From Rugalucina vietnamica (Eukaryota > Mollusca > Bivalvia > Lucinida > Lucinidae): a stretch of DNA of 64,000 nt. Position numbers and translations under genes: made by a program. Positions 55,801 through 64,000 of this stretch are shown here, piece after piece. The notes under the pieces are model-generated. The model saw only the letters and a list, made by a program, of their open reading frames with translations, searched no databases and was not told where the DNA came from. The DNA lies in NCBI GenBank assembly GCA_964017185.1, contig OZ024872.1:57839817-57903816 (forward strand), in the 5' to 3' direction. How positions within the stretch are numbered: the stretch's first letter is position 1; every line of letters starts with the position of its first letter.

Positions 55801-56473
55801 AATTTCCTTAGCACAAAACTTCATATAGTTTAAGACACTTAAGTGCAAGAGGTACAAAGACAAATGCAATTAATAAAAAACTAAGATAATCATGCATATC
55901 AGGATAACACGTCCGCGTAATATATATCCCCTTTCACCCCACTTTAATATGAGCCTGTGCGTGAGAAAACCAACAATTTGGGGTTCCGACCAGGTCTGAC
56001 ACAAACCGGGTTGTACAACCACAGAAGATGGTTAGAGGCTGAAAATTTTGTATTTAAGTAGAAGAGGGATTGTACTATCCGTGAAGCGAAAACAAAGGCA
56101 CTGATCAGCTTCGCGGTTACCGCGAAGCTGATCTGCGGCTTTGTTTTCGCCTATGCAAATTGTTGTTTTTCTCATGCACAGGCTGATATAGGAAAACTGG
56201 GATGTACAGGGGTATATATTATTTTTTATCCAAAACAGATTGTGGGTATTCGTTAAAACTGCCTCACGAAGGGGATTCTTGCATGTACCCACAATCAATG
56301 TTTTGAGCAAAAATATCAGAAGTTTTCAACGGAGAACTTTTTAATATTTTACAGCTGTAAAATTCTCTGCATTGACATGCTTTCATAATGTCTCCTTTGC
56401 AGGTGTTCCAGTGATCCGAGAGGAGGTTACAGAGCAACAGAAAGATATTAAGGAACAACAACGGGAGGACTGA
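47316..56473 (+). CDS. DNAL1: Dynein axonemal light chain 1 paralogue (DNAL1-b), nine exons, 204 aa
   Basis: A tandem paralogue of DNAL1-a with the same intron positions and phases. Coding exons: 47316-47321, 47441-47479, 47892-48001, 48324-48379, 48697-48752, 50773-50862, 54750-54803, 55336-55468, 56403-56473; 615 bases, GT-AG throughout. Leucine-rich repeats [35 protein letters not shown] and [16 protein letters not shown] are close to DNAL1-a. The C-terminal half has diverged: [13 protein letters not shown] replaces the usual YMSNN.VKDW.EF, and [13 protein letters not shown] is followed by a 2-residue longer segment. The C-terminus adds a charged tail ([17 protein letters not shown]). Open frame and splice sites are intact. 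The sequence suggests a specialised LC1 isoform, possibly with altered heavy-chain or microtubule contact; that is inference. Confidence 0.95.
49129..49196. repeat. 22-bp tandem repeat, three units
   Basis: AGAAGACAGACATACCATCAAA repeated three times in DNAL1-b intron 5, directly before an FB-1 copy. Confidence 0.9.
49200..49405 (+). mobile_element. FB-1 foldback MITE, copy 12
   Basis: Plus orientation in DNAL1-b intron 5. The palindrome core is deleted, leaving CGCAGATCAGCG. Termini GAGCTGTGTT / GATGCAACTC are decayed. Confidence 0.82.
49472..50530. mobile_element. Foldback element with palindromic module and T/G-rich interior
   Basis: CCAGGCAATAG near 49477 is inverted as CTATTGCCTGG near 50490 and 50510. 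Inside is a ~135-bp near-perfect palindrome (49510-49650; arms GTGGATGACCCGATGAACTG), then a T/G-rich tract (49800-50270) of TTTG and TTTGC words on one strand. The long poly-Phe/Leu/Val frames there are low-complexity artefacts. Confidence 0.55.
50863..51150. other. Start of DNAL1-b intron 6, no feature recognised
   Basis: Ordinary intron sequence before the TIR element at 51157. Confidence 0.4.
51157..51704. mobile_element. 548-bp TIR element with TA duplication (Tc1/mariner-like MITE)
   Basis: 27-base TIRs TACTGAACAAAAGTAAATAC / GTTTTCACTTTTGTTCAGTA are flanked by TA (51155-51156, 51705-51706). No transposase frame. TA duplication and TIR style fit a non-autonomous Tc1/mariner element. 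It lies in DNAL1-b intron 6. Confidence 0.75.
51710..52364. other. DNAL1-b intron 6 middle, no feature recognised
   Basis: A-rich runs near 51720 and 51787; no conserved frame or repeat match. Confidence 0.35.
52369..52793 (+). mobile_element. TRIM (miniature LTR retrotransposon), 425 bp
   Basis: Two 160-bp LTRs (52369-52528, 52634-52793) start TGTGACAGG and end TTACA; only two substitutions between them were seen. The 105-bp interior begins with a primer-binding-like TTTGGTGGCAGCGGTGGGAT and ends in a purine tract GGAGGGGGAAGTAA. Target duplication TGTA at 52365-52368 and 52794-52797. It encodes nothing and must be moved by a full-length relative. It lies in DNAL1-b intron 6. Confidence 0.88.
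52890..54424 (+). mobile_element. Helentron-like element A, copy 4, DNAL1-b intron 6
   Basis: Full-length: start hairpin AGCTCACCTGAGCC / GGCTCACAAGGTGAGCT, a GTCCGTC microsatellite (52945-52990), three ~440-bp units, then CTCAGGTGAGCG, hairpin AGGACCATTGGTCCT and CTGG at 54421-54424, followed by T. Confidence 0.84.
54502..54731 (+). mobile_element. FB-1 foldback MITE, copy 13, 18 bp from exon 7 of DNAL1-b
   Basis: Plus orientation with decayed ends GAGCTGCCAC / GTCACAGCTT. It stops 18 bases before the exon 7 acceptor, exactly as copy 8 does in DNAL1-a, but the element is in the opposite orientation. Confidence 0.88.
54868..55075 (+). mobile_element. tRNA-derived SINE, DNAL1-b intron 7
   Basis: A box TGGCCTAGTGG (54877-54887) and B box GGTTCAATCTC (54921-54931), 44 bases apart, are followed by a body (GTGTCCTTGAGCAAGACACT) and tail (GGGACGTTTAACC). 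The body matches the degenerate copy at 19933-20130. It is not a tRNA gene: no cloverleaf closure and a long tail. Confidence 0.8.
55951..56185 (-). mobile_element. FB-1 foldback MITE, copy 14, DNAL1-b intron 8
   Basis: Minus orientation, 235 bp, intact palindrome, GAGCCTGTGC-type end, flanked by ATAT on both sides. Confidence 0.9.
56186..56350 (-). mobile_element. FB-3 element, copy 5 (partial)
   Basis: Carries GGGGTATA, an ACAGATTGTGGGTATTCG arm and GTACCCACAATCAATGTTTTG. The core is degraded. It starts directly at the end of the FB-1 copy. Confidence 0.6.
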
Positions 56474-56509
56474 GATTCTACTGTGATCAGCTTCAAGGGA
56501 ACAACTTAG

Positions 56510-56655
56510 TTTTGCATATACACAAAGGTGCAGATTAGCACAACTGATCAGCACCTTTGTTCTAACTACATCAATAATGAATAGTGCAATCACTTGAAAT
56601 GTATTTCCAAAATCTGAAGTTTCAAGCCTCTTAATAAGTGTTTTTGAACTCACTA
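56510..56655 (+). mobile_element. FB-1 remnant
   Basis: Decayed words ACAAAGGTGCAGATTAGC, CTGATCAGCACCTTTGTT and TTTCAAGCCTCTT in FB-1 order. Termini are not preserved. Confidence 0.55.
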
Positions 56656-56689
56656 GGTTTGGGACATCAACAAAAACGATGAAATACTA

Positions 56690-58077
56690 ATTGGAATTGA
56701 TGAAAATCGTTCTTTATTCGATGTCATTGTCCCTAGCAAAGTTACCACCTATATACGAGGGGGGGGGGGGGGGGGGGGTTCAAAACGTTCGAGGAAAAGT
56801 GCTGCCAAATTTGTAATTGTCATGGGAAATTTACGCTCTCTGTGCATGTTGTAAATTAACATATAGTCAACATATGCACAAAATTTGAAATAAATTGGAT
56901 ACCAATTAGGCATTAAATCACATGCGTTTCTAAGGTAACAACTGTAAAACTGGCCCAATGTCGTAACAATGTCATGCTACACGCATTCATACTGCTGTTG
57001 GCTAGCTCTTACACATTTTTGGAATCCACCTGGCACTCGGAAGTCTAATGGTCAGTTCTGTGTGTATAATGCCGTGAATTGTGGCGAAACTACAATTCGA
57101 TATATTAATTGTGTATTTCGTGTATTTTCTATCACAGCGATCATTTTCTACAGTATGACGTTATTTGACGTTATGCTGCGCCAGTCGGCATGAACACTTT
57201 TCTTGTCATGTAGAAATCATGCATACTACTTGTAAATTATCGCTTTCTTAATTTCCTTGTAGCCATATGCGTTTTCTGCTCATAGCAGTGTTTCTTTCTC
57301 TTAACATCCGTTCCAAACACACAATTTATTGAAGACCGTTGCTACCCGCACATTTTAGGCATACTCATTAAACAATATGGCCGCTTTATGTCCAGATGAC
57401 TTCACACACTTATATATGACGTCATGTGCTCACCGCCAACATATTGAACTTTACTCATACAAAGTTTGGTGAAAATAGCACGACAAACTATCAAATGCAA
57501 CGTCATCATTAAACATCGACTTTTTGCAAAAATGAGCAAAAGTGGGCCAGTAATGGTGATGTATGGTTTCCATAGCAACCACTGTTAACATTGTATTCAT
57601 ACCAGAGCAGCAAAATTTGCTCTATAAGTACAAATCATGTTTGTCTATATAACTACGAAATTAGCTGATTTACAAAATAAGAAAATGATGGCACTTTTCT
57701 GCGAACTTTTTGAACACCCTTCGTAATATTCCAAATTGGGGCAGTATTCACTGATATCGGAGCTATAACTGATTTTTGACAGACGAAAAAATTAAGATGA
57801 AAAAAAAAAAGATAACACTAACTTTAAACATGATAATGTGCTGTTGTATAGTGTCATTCTGTGACTATTTACCATTCATTTTTTGGATGGGAAATGCAGG
57901 CCATATTTTTAAACAAATCATGTTTTCATGTTGTTTCACCGTTCATTAGATCTCATTCTACTTTTATACATTCCATGTCTAATGTAGCATTTTAGGTCTA
58001 TAATTTTTCTTAAGTGCCAATACAACCTGCCATAGCCATAAATCCATAAAACAAGAGCAAAAATGGACAAAGATCAT
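56690..58077. other. 1.4 kb with no recognised gene or repeat family
   Basis: Contains a poly-G run at about 56758-56778, likely unreliable in length, and an AATAAA at 56889-56894 that could end the DNAL1-b transcript. The small frames show no conserved features. Confidence 0.4.
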
Positions 58078-58078
58078 G

Positions 58079-58332
58079 GGCCAGTTGTTCAAAACTTCTT
58101 TAGCTTAACATCATCGTTAAGACAACTCGTTAAGTAAATGCTGACTACATAAGCAAATACACTGTTATTGTTTGTTGATAAAATGTGAGAATCCTTTGCC
58201 ATTGAGAATCCTTTGCATGGCAAAGGATTCTTACATTTTATCAACAAAAAATAACAGTGTATTTGAAATATGGCCATTTGAAATTTTAACAAATCGTAAC
58301 TAACAATGTCGTTAATTTTGAACAACTGGGCC
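58079..58332. mobile_element. 254-bp TIR/foldback MITE
   Basis: Ends GGGCCAGTTGTTCAAAA / TTTTGAACAACTGGGCC, with AT on both sides. An inner palindrome contains GAATCCTTTGCC / GGCAAAGGATTC and AATACACTGTTATT / AATAACAGTGTATT. Non-coding. Confidence 0.75.
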
Positions 58333-58711
58333 ATGCTTCTATTTCGATTGTTTAATAACTGGTCTCCAAATATTTTCAGCCATTCTGTCTCATGGTGGGG
58401 TGGAGAGGGGTGGGGGGTTACTCCCTTTTGGCATACCACTTTTGTAGTTTTTATAGTTATGATTATTATTTCTGCCTTTTGAGGCTATTTTTAACTTTTG
58501 TTTTCTTTCAACACCATTCTGTTTTCCTTATGATTATTTAATTTCTCATTTGATACCACATACATGTAAGAGTCTTTTGGATTTAGATACCTGATACATC
58601 AATCTTTTGACTTAATGTCATTTCACTCTCTGGTTTTTGAACCCCATTTACTCCAGACTCTTGACTGAGGCTACAAGTCTGTTTTTGCAAAGACAATTTT
58701 AAAAAGTTGAA

Positions 58712-58796
58712 TTTAAAATGTTGTCACACAAAGTCTCATATAAAATGTTGTCACACAGTCTCATTTAAAATGTTGTCACACAAAGTCTCATATCAA
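58712..58796. repeat. ~28-bp tandem repeat, three units
   Basis: AAAATGTTGTCACACAAAGT followed by CTCATAT, repeated three times with one unit slightly shorter. Confidence 0.85.
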
Positions 58797-58847
58797 AATT
58801 AATGTAGCAATTTTTCAAACACAATTTACATGCATATGGTATCAAAT

Positions 58848-59082
58848 GAGCCGCGACGTGAGAAAACCGGTCTTCGGGGTTTCCGACCAGGTCTGACACA
58901 AACCGGCCTGTACAGTCACAGGAGCAGGCTAGAAGCTTGAAATTTCAGATTTAAGAAGAAGAGAATTTGTACTATCCGTGTAGCGAAAACAAAGGCGCTG
59001 ATCAGCTTCGCGGTTACCGCGAAGCTGATCTGCGCCTTTGTTTTCGCCTAGGCAAAAATCCGGTTTTCTCACGATGCGGCTC
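58848..59082 (-). mobile_element. FB-1 foldback MITE, copy 15
   Basis: Minus orientation, 235 bp, one of the best-preserved copies, with AAAT on both sides (58844-58847, 59083-59086) and a perfect-looking palindrome. Confidence 0.93.
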
Positions 59083-59087
59083 AAATG

Positions 59088-59490
59088 ATTCTTTTCTATG
59101 TTAGCAATACAACTATAGCAATATCTTGACATTTATAATGTACATGTTTGGCCATCTTTGGCTGGGACTATTCTAACTGTATATTAAAGCTGTTCTAGGA
59201 TACTGATTTCATGACAAACGAGATTGACCAATCACATCCATCATTAGAAACCAACTAAATTTACTTAGCATATTAACCGAAGTAGACAAGTAGCTACCAG
59301 ACCTATAAGCTAGGTTCTTTTGGTAATGTCTGCTTCTGTCTCCTGTACCAAAGAGGTTAACTATGATGAATGGTAGCTATCGTATGGTACCAGATAAACT
59401 AGTTCTTACCATAGTCCCAGTGAAGTCGGCCTCTATGCTATCGAACTATCCTTTTCTATGTTAGCAATACAACTACAGCAATATCTTTAC
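59088..59490. repeat. Direct repeats of ~42 bp, 359 bp apart
   Basis: CTTTTCTATGTTAGCAATAC and the following ~20 bases occur at about 59091 and 59450 with two or three differences. The spacer contains no recognised element. Origin unclear. Confidence 0.6.
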
Positions 59491-59734
59491 TTTCTGTTCT
59501 TTAATTCTTACAACCTTTACATTTACTTTGTAGTGCCATTATTTACAAATAAAAGTTTTTATGCAAAAAAAAGGATTCACTTGTCTTTATGTTCCTCTCT
59601 TATTGTCACAATTTGAGACCTTAATGTATACATAAGGTGTTACCCCTTTTCAAAAGAGAGAACAATCTTGACAGTGCTTGAATATCCTTCAACATCCTGT
59701 ATCAACTGTTGCTCTGAATTAATGCAGCAAAAGA

Positions 59735-59860
59735 GATGGCACAGAAGATCAGTGCCTTTGTTTCCCTCTCTCTGAAGTACTCGTATCTTATTAAATTCGA
59801 AGTTTCTAGCTTCAATCACAGGCTGCTGCAGTCTTTCAGCCAACAGCCGAGACTTTAAAC
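59735..59860 (+). mobile_element. FB-1 remnant
   Basis: Words GATCAGTGCCTTTGTTTCCC, GAAGTTTCTAGC and TCACAGGCTG in FB-1 order without termini. Confidence 0.4.
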
Positions 59861-59983
59861 TGTCCCGTGTCCATATGACCTTGTTTAGCTGTTAAGTGGG
59901 ATGTTTTAAAGAACATGAAATCAACCAACCAGCCATCTACCATACAGAGGCCAATGACACTTAATATCCTGTAGTTAACAACT

Positions 59984-60217
59984 GAGCCGCCATGCAAGAA
60001 AACCGGTCATTGGGGTTTCCGATGAGGTCCGACACAAACCGTCTTTTACAGTCACAGAAGCAGGCTAGAAGCTTGAAATTTTGGATATAAGTAGAAGAGG
60101 GATTGTACTATCTGTGTAGTGAAAACAAAGGCGTGATCAGCTACGAAGTTACTGCACAGCTGATCTGCACCTTTGTTTTTACATAGGCAAAAATCTATTT
60201 TTCTCATGACACGGCTC
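59984..60217 (-). mobile_element. FB-1 foldback MITE, copy 16
   Basis: Minus orientation, 234 bp, with AACT on both sides (59980-59983, 60218-60221). Because AACT is not a simple AT word, this is the clearest proof of a 4-bp duplication. Confidence 0.92.
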
Positions 60218-60221
60218 AACT

Positions 60222-60566
60222 AGTTGTGCGAATGGATTTGAATGTGCAAAGTCTGGACACCTAAGTGGTAACCAGTGTTCATGTGTTGTCTGCAGTTCCG
60301 CAGATAGACACCTAGCTGCCCATCAATGTCCCAAAACCGATAAGACTAAAGGTTTGTACATGTAGGTAGGGGATTTGTTTGCTGTTGGTAGGGGATTTGT
60401 TTGCTTCATCGCTTTTACGTCTTGCTAGACGATGGTCAACAGCTTTGGCCATGTTTGAACATTCAGATATCCTAACATCAATGATCCTGGGCAAACCTGC
60501 CATTACAGGCAGATAATCAGTGCTTAGTGCACATTTCTTTCAACACTTACTAACAACTGCTCTTAT
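60222..60566. other. No feature recognised
   Basis: Short spacer between FB-1 copy 16 and the Helentron-like C elements. No supported gene. Confidence 0.35.
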
Positions 60567-63054
60567 TATACCCTCAGCTTTATGCCGATGGGTATATAGT
60601 TTTTGCTTTTCCGTTTGTTCGTTCAGTAGAATTTGCGTCAAAGTTTTGGTTAAAGTTTCTCTAGTGGTGTATATCTCATGCAGGTATAGTCAGAAACCAT
60701 TAATTATACCCCCGGCATTTATGCCGACGGGTATATAGCTTTCGCTTTTCCGTTCGTCCGTTCGTATGTTAGTTAGTTAGTTAGTTAGTTCGTTTCTTTG
60801 TTCGTAATTCCGGAACGTTCGTGGAATTTACGTCAAAGTTTTGGTTAAAGTTTCTCTAGAGGTGTATATCTCATGAACTGATGGTCAGAAACCATTCATA
60901 TTTGGACCATAGGTACCCTATAGGGTTTGCTTTGTTTCCATGAGTTCGGACCCCAGGGCCCGTGCCCGGGGGTAGGGCTGGAGGTCAAAATCTAGGTCAC
61001 CTTTAAAATATGCTGTTTACAATTTTAATGTTTCTTCTATAAGTCCATATCTTAATAAACAATCATAGGGATGTATTCTTATTTAGTTCATAGATACCCT
61101 ATAGGGTTTGCTTTCATACTCCATGCTCGGTACCATCTCCAGGGGGTGGGGCTAGAGGTCAAAATCTAGGACTTAATAATATTATAAATATCATGATAAA
61201 TTTTCTGTAAGTCTGTTTTCTTGACATCCACAAAGTTTTATCAGAAAGCATTCATACTTAGACCATAGGTACCATGTAAGGTTCAGACACTAGGGTCCAT
61301 GTGCGGGGGGTGGGGCTAGAGGTCAAAATCTAGAACTTCTTTAAAAAAATGTATTTCTTTACTTTTCTTTACCACCATGTTTAGAAATGATTCGTACTTG
61401 CACCGAAGGTACTCTATAAGGTTTGCCTTGTTCCTAATGACATTAGACTCTGGGGTCCATGCCCTGAGGGTGGGGCTAGAGGTCAAAATCTAGGACATCT
61501 TATTTTATTTTTTTTTTTTTTTTTTAATATTATTGAAGAATGACATTCTACTTTACACCTAGGACCGAGGACCTGACCCTCAATGTCCGCGATCAAGTCC
61601 TTGATTGAATATACAAGTCAGCTCTGTATACTGCTCTAAAATAGATCTGTCATTCTACTACACCCCCCATGGTTTTAGACAGTGTTTTTTGCAAATACAA
61701 ATTTATAAGATTTACTTGTTGAGGGCGCTCTCTTTCATCAGGAATTGAGGTTTAATGTGTCACTGTCAGTGAGCATGTCTGGATTGGGGGCGGTGGGCTG
61801 AGGGTTGGGGGCGTTGGAGGGAGGTGTAACCAGCCGGGGGTATACGTGCCTCTCAAGGCACTTTTTCTAGTATTTGGACCAAAGGTACCCTATAGGGTTT
61901 GCCTTGTTTCCATGAGTTCGGACCGCAGGGTCCATGCCCGGGGGTGGGGCTAGAGATCAAAATCTAGGTCACCTTTTAATTTGCGACAAAGTTTTGGTTA
62001 AAGTTTCTCTAGTGGTGTATATCTCAAGAACCATTTATCAGAAATCATTCATATTTGGACTTTAGGTACCCTAAAGGGTTAGCTTTGATTCCAAGAGTTT
62101 GGACCCCAGGGTCCACCTGGGGGTGGGGCTAGAGTTCAAAATCTAGGCCACCTTTAATTTGCGTCAAAGTTTTGGTTAAAGTTTCTCTTATGGTATATAT
62201 CTCATGAGCCAATTTTCAGAAATCATTCATATTTGGACTTTAGGTACCCTATAAGGTTTGCTTTGTTTCCGTGAGTTCAGACCTGAGGGTCCATGCTCGG
62301 GGGGTGGGGTTCAAAATCCAGGTCACCTTGAAAATGTGCTATTTACTTAGTGTTTTTTTTTCTTCTCTAAGTTCATATACATGTATTAACAAAGACTTAT
62401 AGGAATGTATTCCTATTTGGATCATAGATACCCTTTAGGGTTGAATTAAATTCCATGGCACCAATCTCTAGGGGTGGGGCTGGAGGTCAAAATCTAGGAC
62501 ACATTTATAAAATACAATAGTTACCAAGATTAATATTCTGTAGGTCTATATATTGAAAACCATTTGTCAGAAAGCATTCATGCTTACAACATAGGTACCA
62601 CATAAGGGTTAGACCCAAGGGTCCATGGATGGGGGTGGGGGTGGGATGGACCCAAGGGTCCATGCATGGGGTGGGGGTGGGACTTGAGGTCAAGGTCTGA
62701 GCCATTTTTTTTTTTTTTTTAAGAATGACACTCTATTTTCATTCCAATCTAGGACTGAGGACCTGACCCACAATGTCTGTAGATTATGTCCTAGAATGAG
62801 TATACACGTCAGCTCTGTATACTGCTCTAAAATAGATCTGTCTTCCTAAAACACCACTCCCCCATGTTTGTATGCAATGTGCTTTACAATGCTTATTTCT
62901 AAAGTGTTATTGATAAGGGTACTGTCTTTCATTGGGGATTTGAGGTTCAATGTCAGGGTTGAGCATGTGCAGAGTTGTTTAGGTAGGGGGTAGGGAAGGG
63001 GGCTTCGTGGCTACCAGCCGGGGGTATACGTGCCTCTCAAGGCATTTTTTCTAG
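60567..63054 (+). mobile_element. Helentron-like element C, outer copy, split by an inner copy
   Basis: It starts TATACCCTCAGC (60567) with a hairpin to GCCGATGGGTATATAG. It is interrupted near 60704 after CAGAAACCATTAAT and resumes at 61871 with TATTTGGACC. It ends GCCGGGGGTATA, hairpin TGCCTCTCAAGGCA and CTAG (63051-63054). Inside are repeated blocks containing GGTACCCTATAGGGTTTGC and GGGGTGGGGCTAGAGGTC. No coding frame. Confidence 0.75.
60704..61870 (+). mobile_element. Helentron-like element C, inner copy
   Basis: Full-length at ~1.17 kb: start TATACCCCCGGC with hairpin to GCCGACGGGTATATAG, and end GCCGGGGGTATACG, hairpin TGCCTCTCAAGGCA, poly-T and CTAG (61867-61870). The 12-base start TATACCCCCGGC is the exact inverse of GCCGGGGGTATA near the end. 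It is inserted into another C element at T/T. Confidence 0.8.
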
Positions 63055-63340
63055 TTGAATCAGTGGAAGTGGAAGAATGGCCATAAATACCATGAAAGAA
63101 ATGTCCTGTTCCATTTTCAGGCTATAAAAGGGCAGTTTCAATCAAACGAAGCCACAATTTGTTTGAGCATTTTATTACAAAGACTGAATGAATAGCAATA
63201 CTGAAAAAAGTGATAATGAAATTAATGTGTATTATTTTATGACCGGTTTTGATGGAATTGTGCAATAAATCATAAAACACTGATAGAGTACTGTAACGTA
63301 TAACCATCTAGGGCAACAAATTGTAAAGCAATGAGAAACA
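63055..63340. other. No feature recognised
   Basis: Short spacer; minus-strand open frames are not conserved with anything seen. Confidence 0.35.
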
Positions 63341-63349
63341 GTTCTGAAA

Positions 63350-63965
63350 GGGTCCGTGACACTTCGCCGAAAACCACTTTGCCGAAAAGACACTTAGCCG
63401 AAACGACACTTTGCCGAATGCGACACTTCGCCGAAATCTTGCCGAAATTCGGCAAAAATGCCGAAAAAGATGTTATTAAGAGTATTTTATACAATGTGAT
63501 TTTTTCATAACCTTTACTTAAATCCACAACATTATAACGATTTTCATGATTAAATTTGTATAGATCTATAAAGAAAGGCATTTGAAATTCAATGATTAGG
63601 TACATCAATGACCAATTATTATGGCGATCGATCTAATTAAAAAGCTACCAATAAAAAGCTACCAATATAAAACTTGGCGATTAACCTAATTAATTAATCG
63701 TATTATTATGAAGTGAAAACATTTTACTTCATAAATAAACAAACAAGGTAAAAACAAACATAAAACGTAATTATAATGAGCTTATATTAAGTCCTCATTA
63801 AGACAATTAAGGCTCGTCTAATAACGTTAGTTTCCCGAGCATGACTCATTGTTAATTATTTAAAACTTTCGGCGAAGTGTCGCACCGGAGAAGAATTTTC
63901 GGCATTGTGTCGTTTTGGCGAAATGTCTTTTCGGCGAAGTGGTTTTCGGCAAAGTGTCGTGCACC
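63350..63965. mobile_element. Iterated-TIR MULE-like element 3 (616 bp) with perfect 9-bp duplication
   Basis: Flanked by GTTCTGAAA on both sides (63341-63349, 63966-63974). The ~110-bp inverted ends are built from short imperfect repeats (CACTTCGCCGAAAACCAC, CACTTTGCCGAA on the left; inverse on the right). The AT-rich interior has no gene. A 9-bp duplication with long TIRs is typical of Mutator-like elements; the transposase source is unknown. Confidence 0.85.
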
Positions 63966-64000
63966 GTTCTGAAATTGCACAAAACTGCAGTTTGCCAATG

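Noticed and set aside
56758-56778. Poly-G tract as a G-quadruplex regulatory element
   Set aside because: A pure homopolymer run of uncertain true length; no nearby gene feature supports a role.

Overview
The window is animal genomic DNA. It holds spliced genes with GT-AG introns, is AT-rich, and is packed with interspersed repeats. The repeat set (Helentron-like elements with internal tandem blocks of the pearl/HINE kind, foldback MITEs, tRNA-derived SINEs, a Gmr1-like LTR retrotransposon) together with axonemal dynein genes best fits a bivalve mollusc. That assignment is inference; no species-specific marker was recognised.

Layout. (1) 1-10926: two near-identical Gmr1-like Ty3/gypsy retrotransposons in tandem, sharing a central LTR. 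The domain order is Gag, protease, integrase, reverse transcriptase, RNase H. The left copy enters from outside the window and keeps an open frame. The right copy has a nonsense codon and a 2-base deletion. (2) 10927-24100: a diverged tandem duplication, 2 to 3 units, minus strand. It carries candidate signal-peptide first exons and other short candidate exons of an unrecognised secreted-protein locus, heavily invaded by MITEs, SINEs, a 74-bp minisatellite and an iterated-TIR element. (3) 24100-29100: repeat-only DNA with dead LINE fragments. (4) 29886-40853: DNAL1-a, nine exons, 190 aa, encoding dynein axonemal light chain 1. (5) 40854-47315: spacer filled with foldback MITEs and a nested Helentron-like pair. 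(6) 47316-56473: DNAL1-b, nine exons with identical phases, 204 aa, a diverged tandem paralogue. (7) 56474-64000: further repeats, including a self-nested Helentron-like family and a MULE-like element with a perfect 9-bp target duplication.

The only confidently functional host genes are the two DNAL1 paralogues, whose product is the leucine-rich light chain of the outer dynein arm of motile cilia. Their introns differ in size almost entirely because of transposon insertions. Several insertions are datable relative to one another from nesting: FB-1 MITE contains GACGTC foldback contains a 218-bp TIR element; FB-1 contains Helentron-like B contains Helentron-like A. No single new biological system is proven. 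The strongest leads are the hidden minus-strand secreted-protein locus, the FB-1 family with 4-bp target duplications (including a same-site insertion next to exon 7 of both DNAL1 genes), the iterated-TIR elements, and a 425-bp TRIM retrotransposon.
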